64,000 nt of DNA from Pholis gunnellus (GCA_910591455.2 OU342815.1:21985019-22049018), one strand, 5' to 3'; numbered from the stretch's first letter, positions 43,019 to 56,860 are shown. Program-made: numbers and translations. The notes: generated by a model not told the origin, from the sequence alone.

Positions 43019-46000
43019 CAATGTTCACACATGCCGCTAACACCCGAGTGTGTGAATGTAACAACATCGGTTTGGATAGCTGACTGCAAAAGAAACAAAA
43101 CAGCGAGACGGAACGTTTGCAGGATGATGTGATGTGACACGGCGGCAGAGTTCTCTGTCACATCCACTGACGGGTCACATAATAGGGTTATTGATAATCT
43201 GTCACCCCCGGTGCTTTATGTGTTGCTGTGGTTCAAGTGTGATATTTGAGTGAAAGTGCCTCCGAGTACTTGTGGATGTTTCCACCGGCATTACACTGTA
43301 CACTTTATGGATGCCGTGCACCATTTATCTGACCTGTTATTTTCATCCTGTCCCGATTCCAAAATGCGCTACCAACATTTTTTTTATTTTCTCCGGAATA
43401 TATGTGCCTGAAGGACTGTGTGGACTTAGTATTGATATCTAATAACAGTGCCAGCTACTAGCCCGGGCAACATCAGTCAAATCTCTGATAGCAGCCATAA
43501 CCTGATATGTATTGATTGGGAAAGTTGAGCCAGAGACGCTTTTAGTTTCTCTTCTGTTTGATTTGAATACGTTTCTGTATTCTTTATATTCTCATATTCT
43601 AAGTTGTAGGGAGTCTATTCTCCTAAAATCAATGTTTTCCCTTTTTGAGCATCTGCTGCCGGTTCCTGAAGTAAAAGCATTTTAACAAAGACTATTCATT
43701 AATAAGTGTTACAACACTTTACTGCTAACTTCCTGCCTGCTGTGTAATCGTGGACATGTGGAGGCAGGAAACCAATAGAGTCCCAAATGTGTCTCTGCAG
43801 GATGCACAGCACATAGGGACGATAAAGGGCTGTATGTTGTGAATCACACCGCCCTGTGTGCCATCTTCGAGCTGTGATTGAGTGTTTCCTCCCGCCTCCC
43901 GCGCTGCCCTTCCCTTCCCCCGCTCGGGTCAGTGCATCGTGACACTTCTTCGGACACACTTTCAAGACAATAATTTGTGTCATCTGGTATTTTTTCGATG
44001 AAATTTTGGTGCCCAAGCTAAGACTTCCTCTTTTTTGTTTTCAGAAGTAAAAAAAAAACAGTTAAGCAAGAGACTATTTCATTGCATTTGTTGCACAGCA
44101 TATATCTGACTAATGGTCACACACACACACTGCATGCCTTGGTTTCCTCTGCTAATTAATGTGCCTGATACATGCTTGCGGGATGCATTTGCAATTGGTT
44201 CTTGATAAGTCTGCAGAAGACGATAATGCGAATAGAATTTCCCTTCGTTATCTTGCGACTGGTACAAATGGTTGTATAGCAAATGTAATTTCCAAGCCAT
44301 TTGCTTATCTCTGCCTTGCTTTCCCCCCCGCACAAAAAGCATTGCTTCTCATACTTGTGCAGCAACGAAATCATGAGATGAATGACAACTATCCCTTTGT
44401 TTCATCTTACAATAGTGGCAACGTTTTCCTCATCCTCGATTGTTTCTCTCGGAGCACTTCGGCAAGGATATTCTCAAGGAGCTGCGAGTGATGGACACGA
44501 CTAGGTGCCCTTTGCATCAGCTCAAAGAACAAAGCGCTGAAAAGGAGCAGTGAGTTCCCTGATTGACAAGCTTCAGCAGAGCCCTCTGTGGGGTTGTTAA
44601 TCTTCCCCTGCGAGTGCAGGAATTATCTTGCTGGACCTACTGCCCTTTCACTAAGAATAAGAAGTCAAGTTTGGGAATTGGACAGCACAAGGACGTGCTT
44701 CACCGTGTTTAAGCTGCACAAGGGAAGAATTTTCAGGTGAAACCTCATTCGTCTAAATAACACAGTTTGGCTGAAGTTGCCTACAATTTCTCTCAATCTG
44801 GATTCAAAACAAACTTTAAACAATGCAGTTAGGCAAAGGGAAACGGATAATGGCTTCCTGGGGGAGATTCAGGTGGAAAGTAGAGGTCTTCAAGCAGACA
44901 AGAAACCCAAACTGAGAACCTGAATGAACTGCTGAACTAAACAGAAGCTAAACAGAGTCTGGAATGTTAAGAACAGGCACGCACACTCATGTTCCACTAT
45001 TATTCAGAATATCACAATAATTAGAATTTGATGTAAACATCATATCCTTTAGGATTTTCTGGAATTCCGAATGTAGCATTTTCCGATTAAGTCATGTGAG
45101 ATTTGCCTTTATTATTCAGGGTTTAGGATTCTTTGGACATGAATACAGCGTGTTCACAATATGCGTCTCAACAGGGTTTTGACTCATTTCCTGTTTACGA
45201 CCAGCTCTGTTTATTGTACACAAACCCAACAAGCCAACCGTTTGCAAAGCTGCAGCAGAGATGCATGCCCAAAAGAAAAGAAGGAGAAACAAACCTTCTT
45301 TTAAGCATTATGAAGGACTCGGATACGAACAGGTTTTTGGATATGCGCAAATATTGCGAATGCCGAACTTTTCAGGAAGGCGTCTGAAGGAATGAAAGAG
45401 GGAGGCTGTGTTCACACGATCAAACCACCGTCAGCCACCGGTGGGAAACTTGAAAAAAAAACATGTTTTGACGCAAGGAAGCAAAATGGAACAATGGGCT
45501 CCTGCCATACCATTTTTAAATATTTAGACGCGCTCAAAGTCATGTTCGGGCATCGACCCGTCAAACACAATTCTAATGGTACGTTACAAGCAGAAAGTTG
45601 GGGCCAAATGTTGGGGTTTCACGCAGGACACGAACAGCGGTTTCTGGGGTGACAGTCCTGTATTTGTTTGACCCTTCCAACCTCGCTTTATATGTTCAAG
45701 ACTATACCAAGTAACTTTCAATGATGGTCAATCTTCTACACTTGCTCCGACTGAATGCAAAAACGTCCACACGTCAATGTCTCTGTGGTTTGCAGAAACA
45801 TACGATGCCGACATTGTTTCCCGGCGACTGGGCTGCTCATGTCTGTAATAAATATAAAAATTTTGCCATTTAACTAACTTGTGTCATTTGGTTCTTGTAA
45901 CAACTTGTTAACGATCGTAAGAAAACAGTTTGGTGTTATTTTGATTTCATGATGTAAAATAGTTTGACAGCTTATCATGTTGATCACTCAATAATCATTT

Positions 46001-47426
46001 CCTTATCTGGAGTCAGCGACCTCGCTGTGGAAACAAAATGACTTTCTTGTGCGCATACATAGTGACAGGATTAAAGTAAACAGCTGTGCCTACACATCTC
46101 CAGAGTTTAAGCTACCTGCTATGAATGGAAATGTGTGGAAACTATGACATGATTAAATACCAACCAAACTGATTTTGATCTTTCATGTTCCTGTACGTAG
46201 GAGGTCCGTAGACTAGAGGACAGTGTTACAGTCGTGTCAGTCGCTGTCGCTGAGTTATTTTGAGAGCATAGAAAGCATCAAAGAAATGAACAAAACAAAC
46301 ATTATGGCAACAATTCCATTTCATTATTCACATTATGATCTGTTTGTGTTAAGCGGTTGCTGTTTCGGTATTTGTGTTATTTTGCAGTGACTGACGTATT
46401 CGTCCCTCTGACAGTCAACACTGGATCTGTGGTAGCGTTTGTGAAGAGCAGGTCATGATATTATGCAGATTTAAATCTCTGTATTTCTGTAACTTAATAT
46501 TAAAATTATATTAAAATCATTTTTTTTGTTGCTATTTTTATAAAGCTTATTTTGGGGGGAATTCATGTGCGTGCCGTTATGAAAGCATCATCCTCAACCA
46601 GGAAGTAGAGCTCCGAGGAAGCAATGACTAGAAATAAAAGCAAACAAGAAAACAATGAAACTAATATTTGAATGAAAGAATTCTGAATAAAGAAAATGAA
46701 TTCATCAGCTCTACTGGATCCAGAATGAATATCCCATAATAACAGAATAAAAAGGCTTTTCACTTGATTGCTGAGGGAATCACTGATGCTATGTGGCAAA
46801 CCCAAGCTGAGCTCGCTGTCTTGCATTTAGGCTATCACTGATTTCTGCTTCTGTCGGATGCAAACAGCGGGTCCTTTTCACGGACAACATGTTTGACACG
46901 TCACAGTAGAACAGTAGCACAGGTGTGAAAAATAAAATTCATGATGTTCTGAATTCCATTACGCTGCCTCAGTTTCACGGTCCTGCCACTGTGTGCATGC
47001 TGGCTCACTGTCACACCGACTTTGCTGAATACTTAAATAGAATGGAGCCAATGTTAATGCTATTAGTGACGCCCGTGTTTCTCCCAAGTCAAAATGTCTA
47101 CTGTGAAATATGGTGGAGAGACGTGGTGATTTGTCACAACGAGTGTCTTCTGCCGTCAATTATGTTCCGTTAAAATGTTAATGACAGATATTCAATTATA
47201 AACAACACATTCCTCATTTACTACTCCTTATTTAATGGACATTCAACAGTTCACTCATTAATGAGCTGGAAATTGAGATTTCGGAGGCATAAATCATAAT
47301 TTCTATTGCTGTTGAGACACACAACCAAATGTAATGATAGTCATTTTTTGTCAGTACAAGTGACCCCATTCACCTTACTCACATTCATTTTTTTTCCATT
47401 GTTGATATATGAATATTCGTTATTAC
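43019..47426. other. Intergenic, no gene recognised
   Basis: About 4.4 kb without recognisable exons or long repeats. The two adjacent frames at 45133-45387 and 45392-45652 have no known motifs and look like chance. Confidence 0.6.
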
Positions 47427-47434
47427 AGTTTCCC

Positions 47435-48375
47435 CAGGCGGCAACCTCCGGTTTCTAAAGGTGAAGCCGATGTGGAAGAGCCTTAAAGCTGCATTCTCTC
47501 TAATGTCCACCAGGGGGCGACTCCTCTGGTTGTATAGAAGTCTATGAGAAAATGACTCTACTTCTCTCTTGATTTATTACCTCAGTAAACATTGTAAACA
47601 TGAGTTTATGGTCTCAATCTCTAGTTTCAAGTCTTCTTCAATACAGCATGATGTTCATTTAGTAAATAATGGTCCATTTAGAGTCAAACAGACCATAAAG
47701 CAGGGGATGCTTTAGGGCGGGGCTACACAGTGATTGACAGGTCGCTACCACGGCGTTGTCCAATCTGGGAGTCGTCTGTGTTTTCGTCCGAGAACTTTCA
47801 CCCTTTCACAGTATGTTTTCAGCTCACATTCTACTCAATATTCAGCGTTTGATTGTACTTATAGCTCCGCCTTCTTGTGTCACTTCTGGTTGTGAAAAAA
47901 CAACAGATGGCGACGGCCAAAATACATGGCTTCAAAATACATGTCCACAAACCAATGGGTGATGACACGGTGTCTACAGGACTGTCTCAGAAAATTAGAA
48001 TATTGTGATAAAGTTCTTTATTTTGTGTAATGCAATTAAAAAAACAAAAATGTCATGCATTCTGGATTCATTACAAATCAACTGAAATATTGCAAGCCTT
48101 TTATTCTTTTAATATTGCTGATTATGGCTTACAGCTTAAGAAAACTCAAATATCCTATCTCTAAATATTAGAATATCATGAAAAAGTATACTAGTAGGGT
48201 ATTCAACTAATCACTTGAATCGTCTAATTAACTCGAAACACCTGCAAGGGTTTCCTGAGCCTTGAAAAACACTCAGCTTGGTTCAGTAAACTAAATCACA
48301 CGTATGGGGATTATCACAATATTCTAATTTTCTGAGACAGTCCTGTGTACGTCTACTTCTTATATACAGTCTATG
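47435..48375 (+). mobile_element. hAT-like non-autonomous repeat, copy 3 (full length, carries nested MITE)
   Basis: The termini are CAGGCGGCAACC and TATACAGTCTATG. Flanking 8-mers AGTTTCCC (47427-47434) and AGTTTTAC (48376-48383) match at 6 of 8 positions, consistent with the 8-bp target duplication of hAT transposons. Without the nested 369-bp MITE at 47977-48345 the element is about 570 bp. It contains GACCATAAAGCAGGGGATGC and AGATGGCGACGG but no transposase frame. Confidence 0.82.
47977..48345. mobile_element. 369-bp Tc1/mariner-type MITE with perfect 35-bp TIRs
   Basis: The ends are perfect inverted repeats of 35 bp beginning CAGGACTGTCTCAGAAAAT. The left flank is TA; the right flank is TGTA, so the TA duplication is imperfect or shifted. 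The interior is AT-rich and non-coding. It sits inside hAT-like copy 3 near that copy's 3' end and is therefore the younger insertion. Confidence 0.9.
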
Positions 48376-48383
48376 AGTTTTAC

Positions 48384-49134
48384 TGTCAATAAAGTGATGC
48401 ACATGCTGCCATTGTGAGAACTGGTTCGGTTATTTTTCTAGTTCTTCCTGGCCAGTAATGTTAGTTGTTACTGAAGTGTGTTGTCGCTGCTGTATTGTTA
48501 TTCCGGTCACTCCTGTGTCCATGCTTTTGTCTGAGTTTCTCAATCTCTCACTTCCACTTGAGAGCACGCTGTTGGTTAATTGGATTTTTTTTTCCCTTGG
48601 CCAGCAAGAGGAGACATGTCGGATGGTGACAGGGCCAGGTCTCACACACACACACACACACATGCACACACACACACACACTTTTTGCCTTAGTATATGC
48701 TAATTATAATTGCTGTCCACAATGTACTTGAAATTACTATCATTATGGTGATGAGATTGATGTGAATATGTGAGAAAAGGCAGGTTAGAGAGCCAGAACC
48801 ATTAACACCATTGAGTGCGTTTACAGGGACACTGATAACCCGTTTAGGAGGATTATCCCGTTGATGATCAGATCAGGGCTGTGGCATTTACATGAGCACA
48901 GAGGAATCATCCTATTCATATTCTCCATATACATGATAAATATAGTCTTTTGGCTGAAGCCGTGCAGACAATCGGCAGCTGGCAATAACCGTTGAAGGTG
49001 TAGAAATCTGTGTTACGCAACTGTGTTCCGTAACAATTACAGAAAAAAAAGACAAAATCAGATGGCATTCAGTAAAAATGTGGATTACAATTTTAGAATA
49101 CATTTTAAAAAACAGAACGATATACGCCATATCC
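48384..49134. other. Intergenic with (CA)n tract
   Basis: No gene recognised. A CA microsatellite lies at 48642-48681. Confidence 0.7.
48642..48681. repeat. (CA)n microsatellite
   Basis: Forty bp of CA repeats interrupted once by TG. Confidence 0.95.
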
Positions 49135-49646
49135 TATGGAAGCCCATTCCCGCCAGCAAAAAAATCCACCCAAAAAATAAATAAAAAAAAAAATATCCAC
49201 CCAAAAAATAAATTATATATATATCCACCCAGAAAACAAAAAAGACAGTTTTTTTTACTTTCTAGCCGGAAAAAAGTAAAAAAAAGATTATGATGTTTTT
49301 TGTTTTTTTGCTAGCAAAAGAGATTAGAAGTGCACATGCGCTTCAGTGACGATCTCCTCACAGGTCCCTTCATCTCCTCGCCATGAAAACGACATGCAAT
49401 TCTACATATTAATACTTATAATGATATATAACATCTAACAAAAGTCACCAGTAATAGTTACCTTGTGTAGATTTGCATGTCGTATTTTTTCCGGAACAAA
49501 TACGACATGCAAAAAAAAAAAAAAAAACATAATCTTTTTTGTTTTTTTCTGGGTGGATATATATATATATAATTCTTTTTGGGTGGATTTTATTTTTTTC
49601 GGGTGGATTTTTCATTTTATTTTGCTGGCGAAAATGGGCTTCCATA
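49135..49646. mobile_element. Fold-back (long inverted repeat) element of about 510 bp
   Basis: The left end TATGGAAGCCCAT is matched inverted by ATGGGCTTCCATA at the right end, followed on each side by CGCCAGCAAAA / TTTTGCTGGCG. Each arm of about 110 bp carries three copies of ATCCACCC (49164, 49195, 49223), mirrored by three of GGGTGGAT (49551, 49581, 49601), then an AT run and AAAAAAGATTATG / CATAATCTTTTTT. The central 230 bp is not inverted, apart from short CGACATGCAA repeats. No coding capacity. Flanking target duplication is unclear. Confidence 0.85.
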
Positions 49647-51285
49647 ATATGCACATATTACAACACAAGTCTCACATTATCTAACATTGATGAAAAAAAT
49701 GCTTTCACTGGGTGCACATGTCTCCATGATTTAGTCCAAAGCAGAAAAGGTTGACTAGATATGACAAAAGAAGTGTGAATAGCATAATTAACAACGTTTT
49801 TAGCCTGACATTTAAATGAGCATTAAGTTAAACACACAGGCGCAATAGTAGAAGTTTCATTTGATTTCTGTATACAAATCCGTATATGTATTGTTCCAGT
49901 ACGCCTCGGTTTTCTTCTTGCTACGGCAGGTAACAACGACGGAGGAAGAATACTTCTTCTTCTCAAACTTCTATTTTTCGTGCTACTCACCAACGGGCAC
50001 TTCCTGTTGGAGAAACAAAGGGTTACAAAGGGTCAGTAGATTTTTTGCCTTCCATCATGATTATTGATTTAAACTTGTTTCTTGAGTTCAGGCTGATTTT
50101 AGGCTGCCAACTTCACACCCGGCCAGAGACTATGAAAACTAGCCTCCTGACTAATTCTGCCATATTTACATGAATGTTTATTAATATGAACTGTCCCTGA
50201 GCAAGTAAACTGAATAAATAACAATAAAATAAAACTGTAAATTTACAGTTGAGCTGACTTATTTCGCTCTTTTACTTTTACTCGATGTGAATGTTTAGAC
50301 AATTACTGTGTTGGGTTTCTCATTGGGACTTAATGGTAATTTCTGCAGGTGATAGCCCCTCTTGCAGGCACTTTGACAGCTACTATATTCTCTTTTTGGT
50401 ACCTCGTCTTTTGCACCTACGCACACATTATAATGAGGGCAGACGACTCTCATATTTTAGAATAAAACAACTAACACTAACAACTCCAATAAGATGCAGA
50501 TGCTGTTTTCACCGTGAGCCGGAACCCCCCCCCCCAAAAAACAAACAACAATAGCGGAAGAAGCAATGAGCTGCATTTGGATTGACGGCTCGATGGATCA
50601 GCCAACAGGCGGCCAAATGTGGGCGTTTGTCGTGGGTTCATGGTGGCCTCGCAGCGCTCTGTATATTTCTATCCTCCACAGGAAGCATCTCATCAGCGGC
50701 TGTATGCGGGCAGACTCTGCTGAGAAGTACTAGTCCCCACCCTGTCACGGCTCGACTACTGGCATCAGTATATCAGTATATAGAGGGTTTCTTTAGTCGT
50801 TCCTGCTGAAAAGCTGAAATATGCTCATGCTGTTTTCTTTTTTGGAACTTGTGTGTCCAATTTAGAAGCTTCGATTAGCAAGTTGTACTTTGCTGTTGCA
50901 TGTTTTTAATGTATTCTAATTAGTTTCAAAAGGCTGCCTCTGTCTCAACGCTGCCGGCTTCCGCAATTTGACCCGCCCGACTCTGCCTCTGTTGGGTAAG
51001 AGGCAGAGAGAGCGGTGGGTCATGAAGAGCAGGAAAACAAATCAGGAAAGTCCAATGATGCTGTTCTGAACAAAGCTAGCCATGTGCTTCCGTTTGTCGC
51101 ACGGAGAGTTTATTTTTTGGGGGATAAATCGGCCTTTAGAAAAAATGGACTCTTCTTTTAGAGATAACCTTCTGTTGGATAAAAATGTTACTATTTTCGT
51201 GCTAGTGGAATGTTGAAATAATGGGCCATCGGGAAAAATGGACGAGTGTTTTCAGGATAAACACTCGTGTACGTTCAGTCTGTTA
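49647..51285. other. Intergenic, no gene recognised
   Basis: A C10 run at 50526-50535 and several short anonymous frames; nothing assignable. Confidence 0.6.
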
Positions 51286-51478
51286 TCCTGTTAGAGTGGA
51301 GTCAGTGGTGGAGAGGATTTGTGGTTTGATCCCCTGCTCTGCTGGTCCATGTGTCCTTGGGCAAGACACTTTAACCCAAATTGCTGAATGGTTTAAGAGT
51401 TCTGATGTTTTGGCATCTTGCATGGTAGCCCCCTGCCATCAGTGTATAAATGGGTGAATGACATGTAGTGCATTGCTG
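51286..51478 (+). repeat. SINE-like repeat with B-box and conserved fish tail
   Basis: A B-box-like GTGGTTTGATCCCCTG is followed by TGTCCTTGGGCAAGACACTT, TTGCATGGTAGCCCCCTGCC and CATCAGTGTATAAATGGGTG. This string order is typical of a widespread teleost tRNA-derived short repeat. The A-box part is degraded. It may belong to the same broad family as the SINE head at 13266. Confidence 0.6.
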
Positions 51479-51870
51479 CCATTTGGGCAAAAACGGACAT
51501 TGGACGATCTCGTTCTTCTGCAGTGTCGGAATAACGGGAAACCGTGAAAATACCGTGAAAATACAACGTGTCACTATGCACGTCTTTACAATGAATCCTC
51601 TTACATTCTAGTTCCAGTCGAGCAGCTCTCACACAGGAAGTTAAAAGAATGCTCAAAAAGGAGCGTCTCATACACCGCCGCTCATTAACTCAAAAGTTTT
51701 GGTGCAAAGAAACTTTGTCTGTGACTTTTCTTAATACTAAAAACAGTTCCTGTGCTCCCAGGAGTTTGCGTAGGTGGCCCTGAAGTGAAAACACAAAAGT
51801 ATAGCAGAACTAATGAATAAGCAGCGGAGGTGATTGCAGCCACTTCATCTCATTTCTCTTGTTTGTTAGA

Positions 51871-51898
51871 CGTGTGTGTGTGTGTGTGTGTGTGTGTG
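51871..51898. repeat. (GT)n microsatellite
   Basis: Fourteen GT units. Confidence 0.95.
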
Positions 51899-52936
51899 CG
51901 CCCACGCATGTGTGTGAGCGTCTCAGGGACAAAGGAGGGAGAAATTCAAATACATGGAGGCCAACAGTTGGTGAATGGGATACATGTGAATCCATCTGCA
52001 GGGATTTTAAATGAGTACCAGCTGTGACTGAGGCTGTTACCAATGTGGAGTCATTACATTACTTCTATCAAAGAGGTTCACTTATCACAACTTGTGACCG
52101 GCACTGTATATTTTCTGCCCAATTTAGCGTGATTGAAGTGAGCAATTATTCACGGTAACCTCTATGTGCACAGATGGAGCCGTCTCACACAGCTTCGACG
52201 GCCTGCCGCGGCTCTTCATTGCAAAGATGAATGTTGAAATTAACACATATCAAAAGGCTGTATTACAAGCATGACCGGTTTGATGTTGGGCTTGACTGTC
52301 GGGCCACACTAATTGGCCACTCGCTAAACCCCCAGCAAAACATTAAAGTTCAAGTTTACTTTAGTCAAAAAGAGGGGAAGTGTGAAAACCAGACAGACGA
52401 GTGAGATCGGGTAAACTCATCCAATAAAGGGCAAAGCAGAGCATCACCAAATTGTGGAACAGATCTGCAGTGCCGGGTGAAGACGGGGCCGGTATAAATA
52501 CTGATGGACTAATCAAGTAAATGGGGAGCAGCTGAGTAAGTAAGTGGAGAGGGAGTGACTGGATCTGCAGCGTGTTGCTGAATTAATGTTCAGAATCTGG
52601 CACACGTTTGTGACAAAATGACATTAAATGTGTTCTTCGTCAGCTGCCGGCTCCTCTTTAGTTCCAGTTGGTTCAGCCGGTGGTTTGTCGTATGCTTCGG
52701 TCTTCACTCTTTATTTCCATCAGAACGTGGTGCTACATTATCACATTGTCACGCATGTAGACATCAAATATACACACATATATGTTTACTCACGACACCT
52801 TCACAGGCGCCTTGCGCATTCATTCATTCACACATGTCAGCTAGATGCATTGAAAAGTGAGCTGGAAATGGCTTCAACTAACATACAGTTCATGTTAATT
52901 AGCTTACTGCTAGTCCAGGACACATTATTTCAAAAT

Positions 52937-52959
52937 GAATGTATGTATGTATGTATGTA
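52937..52959. repeat. (ATGT)n tetranucleotide repeat
   Basis: About five units of ATGT. Confidence 0.93.
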
Positions 52960-54683
52960 CATCTTTTGATATAAGAAACAGATAACACTATAATATTAAA
53001 ATAAGAATCTTGGGGGAAATTGTAACACTGACAATATAAGTTATATTAACACACTGTATCACAAATAAAAGCACCTCAAATATAATACGTATAAATATGT
53101 AATATTCACACTTTATGTTACTATCTAATATTGTTTGAATACATATAAAAACCTACATTATTCTCTAAAATAAAGTGTTTTATTGATGTGCTGCTATACC
53201 AGATGAAACACTATTTTAATACACTCCTTTTGAATGTCATTCTACGTTTGAATTAAGTGAAATATGTCGACACAGACAAACAGGAGCTGACATTGGGACA
53301 TGATTGCAACACTGTGTTACAATTGCCCTCGATCTTGCAGCCGTGACAACATTTTGTATGCTAGCAAGCAACACCTATATTCCCATTGGTTCATTTGGAA
53401 CCAATTACCTTGAGATAAAATGAATGCAAGTTTAAATTCTCAGTCATCTAAACTTTGGACAGCAGAGCAAAAAGTGACTTTCATACCTCAAAATTAGAGA
53501 ATTGGAGAATTAAAACTGTTTCCGAGGTGAAATGATCTCCTTTTCCACAGGCAGACAGAGACGCCTACTGAGCATGTGCAGAGTAAGCGTCATCACTCTA
53601 TCTCGTTTCTGATTGGAGGAATTAAATGTGTTAAGACAAATCAGTCAGACTGTTTGGGAAATAGTCACAAAATGCAATCTATAAAACGAAAGTGAGGTTT
53701 GGGCTTAATTATGTTGAGGAAAAACATAATTGTTATTAATTAAAATAACTAGGCGGTGGAAGGTTTATGCAAGAAAGCCACATAGTTGGATACCTTTAAC
53801 TAGTGTGTCCATCACTATAAAGGATCCCAATTGACTTTCTATTGGCATCGTTTTCATGTTGCGGGACATTCATGTCCTTGTTAACGGACGGACATATTGA
53901 GCGGTGAAGCTGTCGTTGTTATTTCTCTTCTCCGTAGGTGTCGAGCTAGAGTGCAAAGCTTGACAGGCATAGCGACAGTAATACCGTTAAAACAGTGTTG
54001 CCTTCGTGATTGTATGTTAACCTGCAGTGGCGGGGTTGAACTCGACTTTCACACCCGGATGTTGCCACATTAAATATAATTGCTGATGCAGAATAGCTGC
54101 ATATAGAAGTAACTGTAGGGCACAGGGTTGTTCTGTACCCAGAGCAGAGACATATGGAGAGAAACTGTGAGCTGAAGGTAGAGCCACCAGGGGCAGGAAA
54201 AAAAAGAACAAGAGGCAAATCTCTCACACCGTGTGCACCAGCGTGTTGTCAGAAAGCTCAGACAAAGGTAAAGTTAACTAGAGTTAACATGTATTATGCA
54301 TGTTACATCGTGTCGTGCATGGCTACGGGTTTTTGTCAACATAATGTAAGAATATCAGCGGCTGGAGAGCGGCTCGGGTTGTGGAAATGTTGACTTTGAC
54401 TGCTCTGCCGTGAGCCTCGAAAGGCTCAACTTGTCTTGAGGCGCTCGGAGCTGAGCATCAAGACCTTGGATCGATAAATATCGGGGAAAAAGAAAATGCT
54501 GTGATGTGCATAGTTTTGCATTTTTGCAGCTCTGACAAACTGTTATGAATAATTAATAATGTGGCAGGAATGCACATGCACAAGTTTCCATAAATTCATT
54601 TCAGAGTTTTGTGATGTGGGACACTGCAGCGCACTTAATCCAATGAACCAAAATCACATCAGATAACGCTGGTGTTTCATTTG

Positions 54684-54752
54684 ACAGAGACATATTTTGG
54701 GTTTTATTTTACAGAGACATATTTTGGGTTTTATTTTACAGAGACATATTTT
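54684..54752. repeat. 27-bp tandem repeat, about 2.5 copies
   Basis: The unit begins ACAGAGACATATTTTGGGTT. Two complete identical copies and a partial third. Confidence 0.96.
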
Positions 54753-55574
54753 GTCATTTACTTTGGATTACTAAAGTTTAGCTGACAGAACAATCTCAAC
54801 TCAAGGTCCACTTACTCGCTCGTTCTGGAGCTTTCGAGTAATTCCCTCCGGTCTCTCTCTTCTTTTCTTCTCATATTTGTACATCTACAAAACAGATTCA
54901 TGATGATTCAGTTGAACATTTTAATCTTTATCTAAATGAGGGCAAAACTCACGTGGTGGTGAGGCAATGCTTTGCCTAAAGAAGTCAAACAAAAAGCGAT
55001 GCAGTGGTGAGCCAGTAAGTTAGTCTTTATCTGTCGAGGAGGAAATCTATGTTCCCCAAGAAGTGCTGCATGCAGCGTTGTCGAGAGCTGTGATATTGCT
55101 GCCAGCACCTGGCAAGTGTGAGGCTGATTGCGTGATCGCTTTTTGAGATATGTGAAGGGCATTCATCCACACGTACACGGACAGGCAGACAGAGAATCCT
55201 TCCTTTATATAGTGAGAAAATGTAAATGTGTCACGGTCACTCAGACTTCATATTGATACAAGCCATCAAAATGTGGTTGCAATAGCACAAAATATTTACA
55301 AAATGTTTGGCATTTGAGCTATATTACGATTTGTTTTTGTCCAGAGATGGTCTGTACCATGTCTGTTGTGACAATTGCTCAACATTTATACGAGGAATAA
55401 CAAAGAAAAAGGTTTGAACATAATTCAAAATGGTGTAAAAATCAATCTACACGGAAATGGGCGTGGCTTAAATGGAAAGACTCTCTGGACCTAGAAAATC
55501 AATGAAAAGAAAGGAAGCAATATTGTTTCTGAGTTTAAGGTCAAATTTTGGTCGACAACTATAATGTCTTACTC

Positions 55575-55710
55575 GACATGCGGTTGTAGCTCCGCCTTCC
55601 TGTGTCACTTCTGGTTGCAAAAATGCCAAGATGGCGGCGGTCAAACCATTGTCCACAAACCAATGGGTGGTGTTACGGTGACTGCGTCCACTTCTTATAT
55701 ACAGTCTACG
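55575..55710 (+). mobile_element. hAT-like repeat, copy 4 (3' end only)
   Basis: Contains TAGCTCCGCCTTCCTGTGTC, AAGATGGCGGCGG, ACAAACCAATGGGTG and the family end CTTCTTATATACAGTCTACG. The body and head are missing. Confidence 0.7.
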
Positions 55711-56589
55711 CATTCGACACTGCATGTTCTTGGGCCGCCAGCAAAACCCCCGAAACGAATGAAAGGTTCTCTTGATAAGCAAAGCACATATCTACATACC
55801 CACAGACAGACAGACAGTCAACATAGTTAGATGTTTACTAATGAGCAAGAGTTGACAAACCCACAGACTTCTCATCCATGTTGGTATAAAATGTGCACAA
55901 AGGAAGCAGCTTCTTGTCTCGTGTTGAAGGATCCTTGAAGGATAGAAAAAAGCCAAAGTGAACACACTTCAATTAGTAAGTGTAAATACGCCAGAATGGC
56001 ACCTGATGATTGTACCTTTCAGTGCACCAATATTATAACACAGCACACCCAACATCATTCAAAGTGATTGATTGCTTCTAAGATGTGGCTGTGCTCATGT
56101 CTGTGAACAGGAACACATGTGCATTCATTTAAAAAATAATGCTGAACAAAACAGAAAGGAAACAGAAACAGGAAAAGTAGGTCAACATCCAGAAAAAAGA
56201 AAGAAGCCATTAAATGCAAAGAAAAGTGTGAAATTGTATTTACTTTTGTTTGTGATCACAACTCAACGGCCTGCGAAACATAACAAAGAAGGCTCGAGTA
56301 GCTCAGTGACACCATGTACCAATTAGTTTTCTTTGAAAATACCTGTTCAGGCAGTTCTGAATTAATAAGCAGTACAACATTAACACATTTACATAAGCGA
56401 CAAACTGGTTCTGTCATGCGCTTTTCAAAGTCCCTCTGCACGTTACACTCCTGACATTCTGTTAGCAGAGGATGTGTAAACCATTGTTTGTGAAAAGCTC
56501 ATTTTATTGGCAGCTTGAGCTTGTGTTTTTTTTTACTGTACCTCTACATGTTAAATTACATTTCCTGACATCAGATCCAAGTATAACAA
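55711..56589. other. Intergenic, no gene recognised
   Basis: About 880 bp between the truncated hAT-like copy 4 and the split LINE 3' end. Only short anonymous frames are present; I see nothing assignable. Confidence 0.6.
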
Positions 56590-56860
56590 CCTTTCTTCAT
56601 TATCATTATCATGTCATTCTGCAGGAAAACAGTGGATTTCGCCCACCGGGTTGGGAGGGAGTCACTGCCCCAAGCGAGGGAGTTTAAGTATCTCTGGATC
56701 GTGTTAACGAGTGAGTGTGAAATGGAGCGAGTGGAGTGTCGGCAGTGATAGCTTTTGATTTACCGGTCCATATACTTTCCAACACTCACCTATGATCATG
56801 AGCTTTGGGTAGTGTTTCGAAAGAATGAGATTGCGGATACAAGTGCCTTCCTCTGTAGGG

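Larger units (their letters stand above)
51479..55574. other. Intergenic, no gene recognised
   Basis: AT-rich, especially 52960-53200. It holds a TG tract, an ATGT tract and a 27-bp tandem repeat, listed separately. Confidence 0.6.

Noticed and set aside
45133..45652. Two consecutive plus-strand frames of 84 and 86 codons
   Set aside because: No recognisable motif, repeat or splice signals; adjacency looks accidental.
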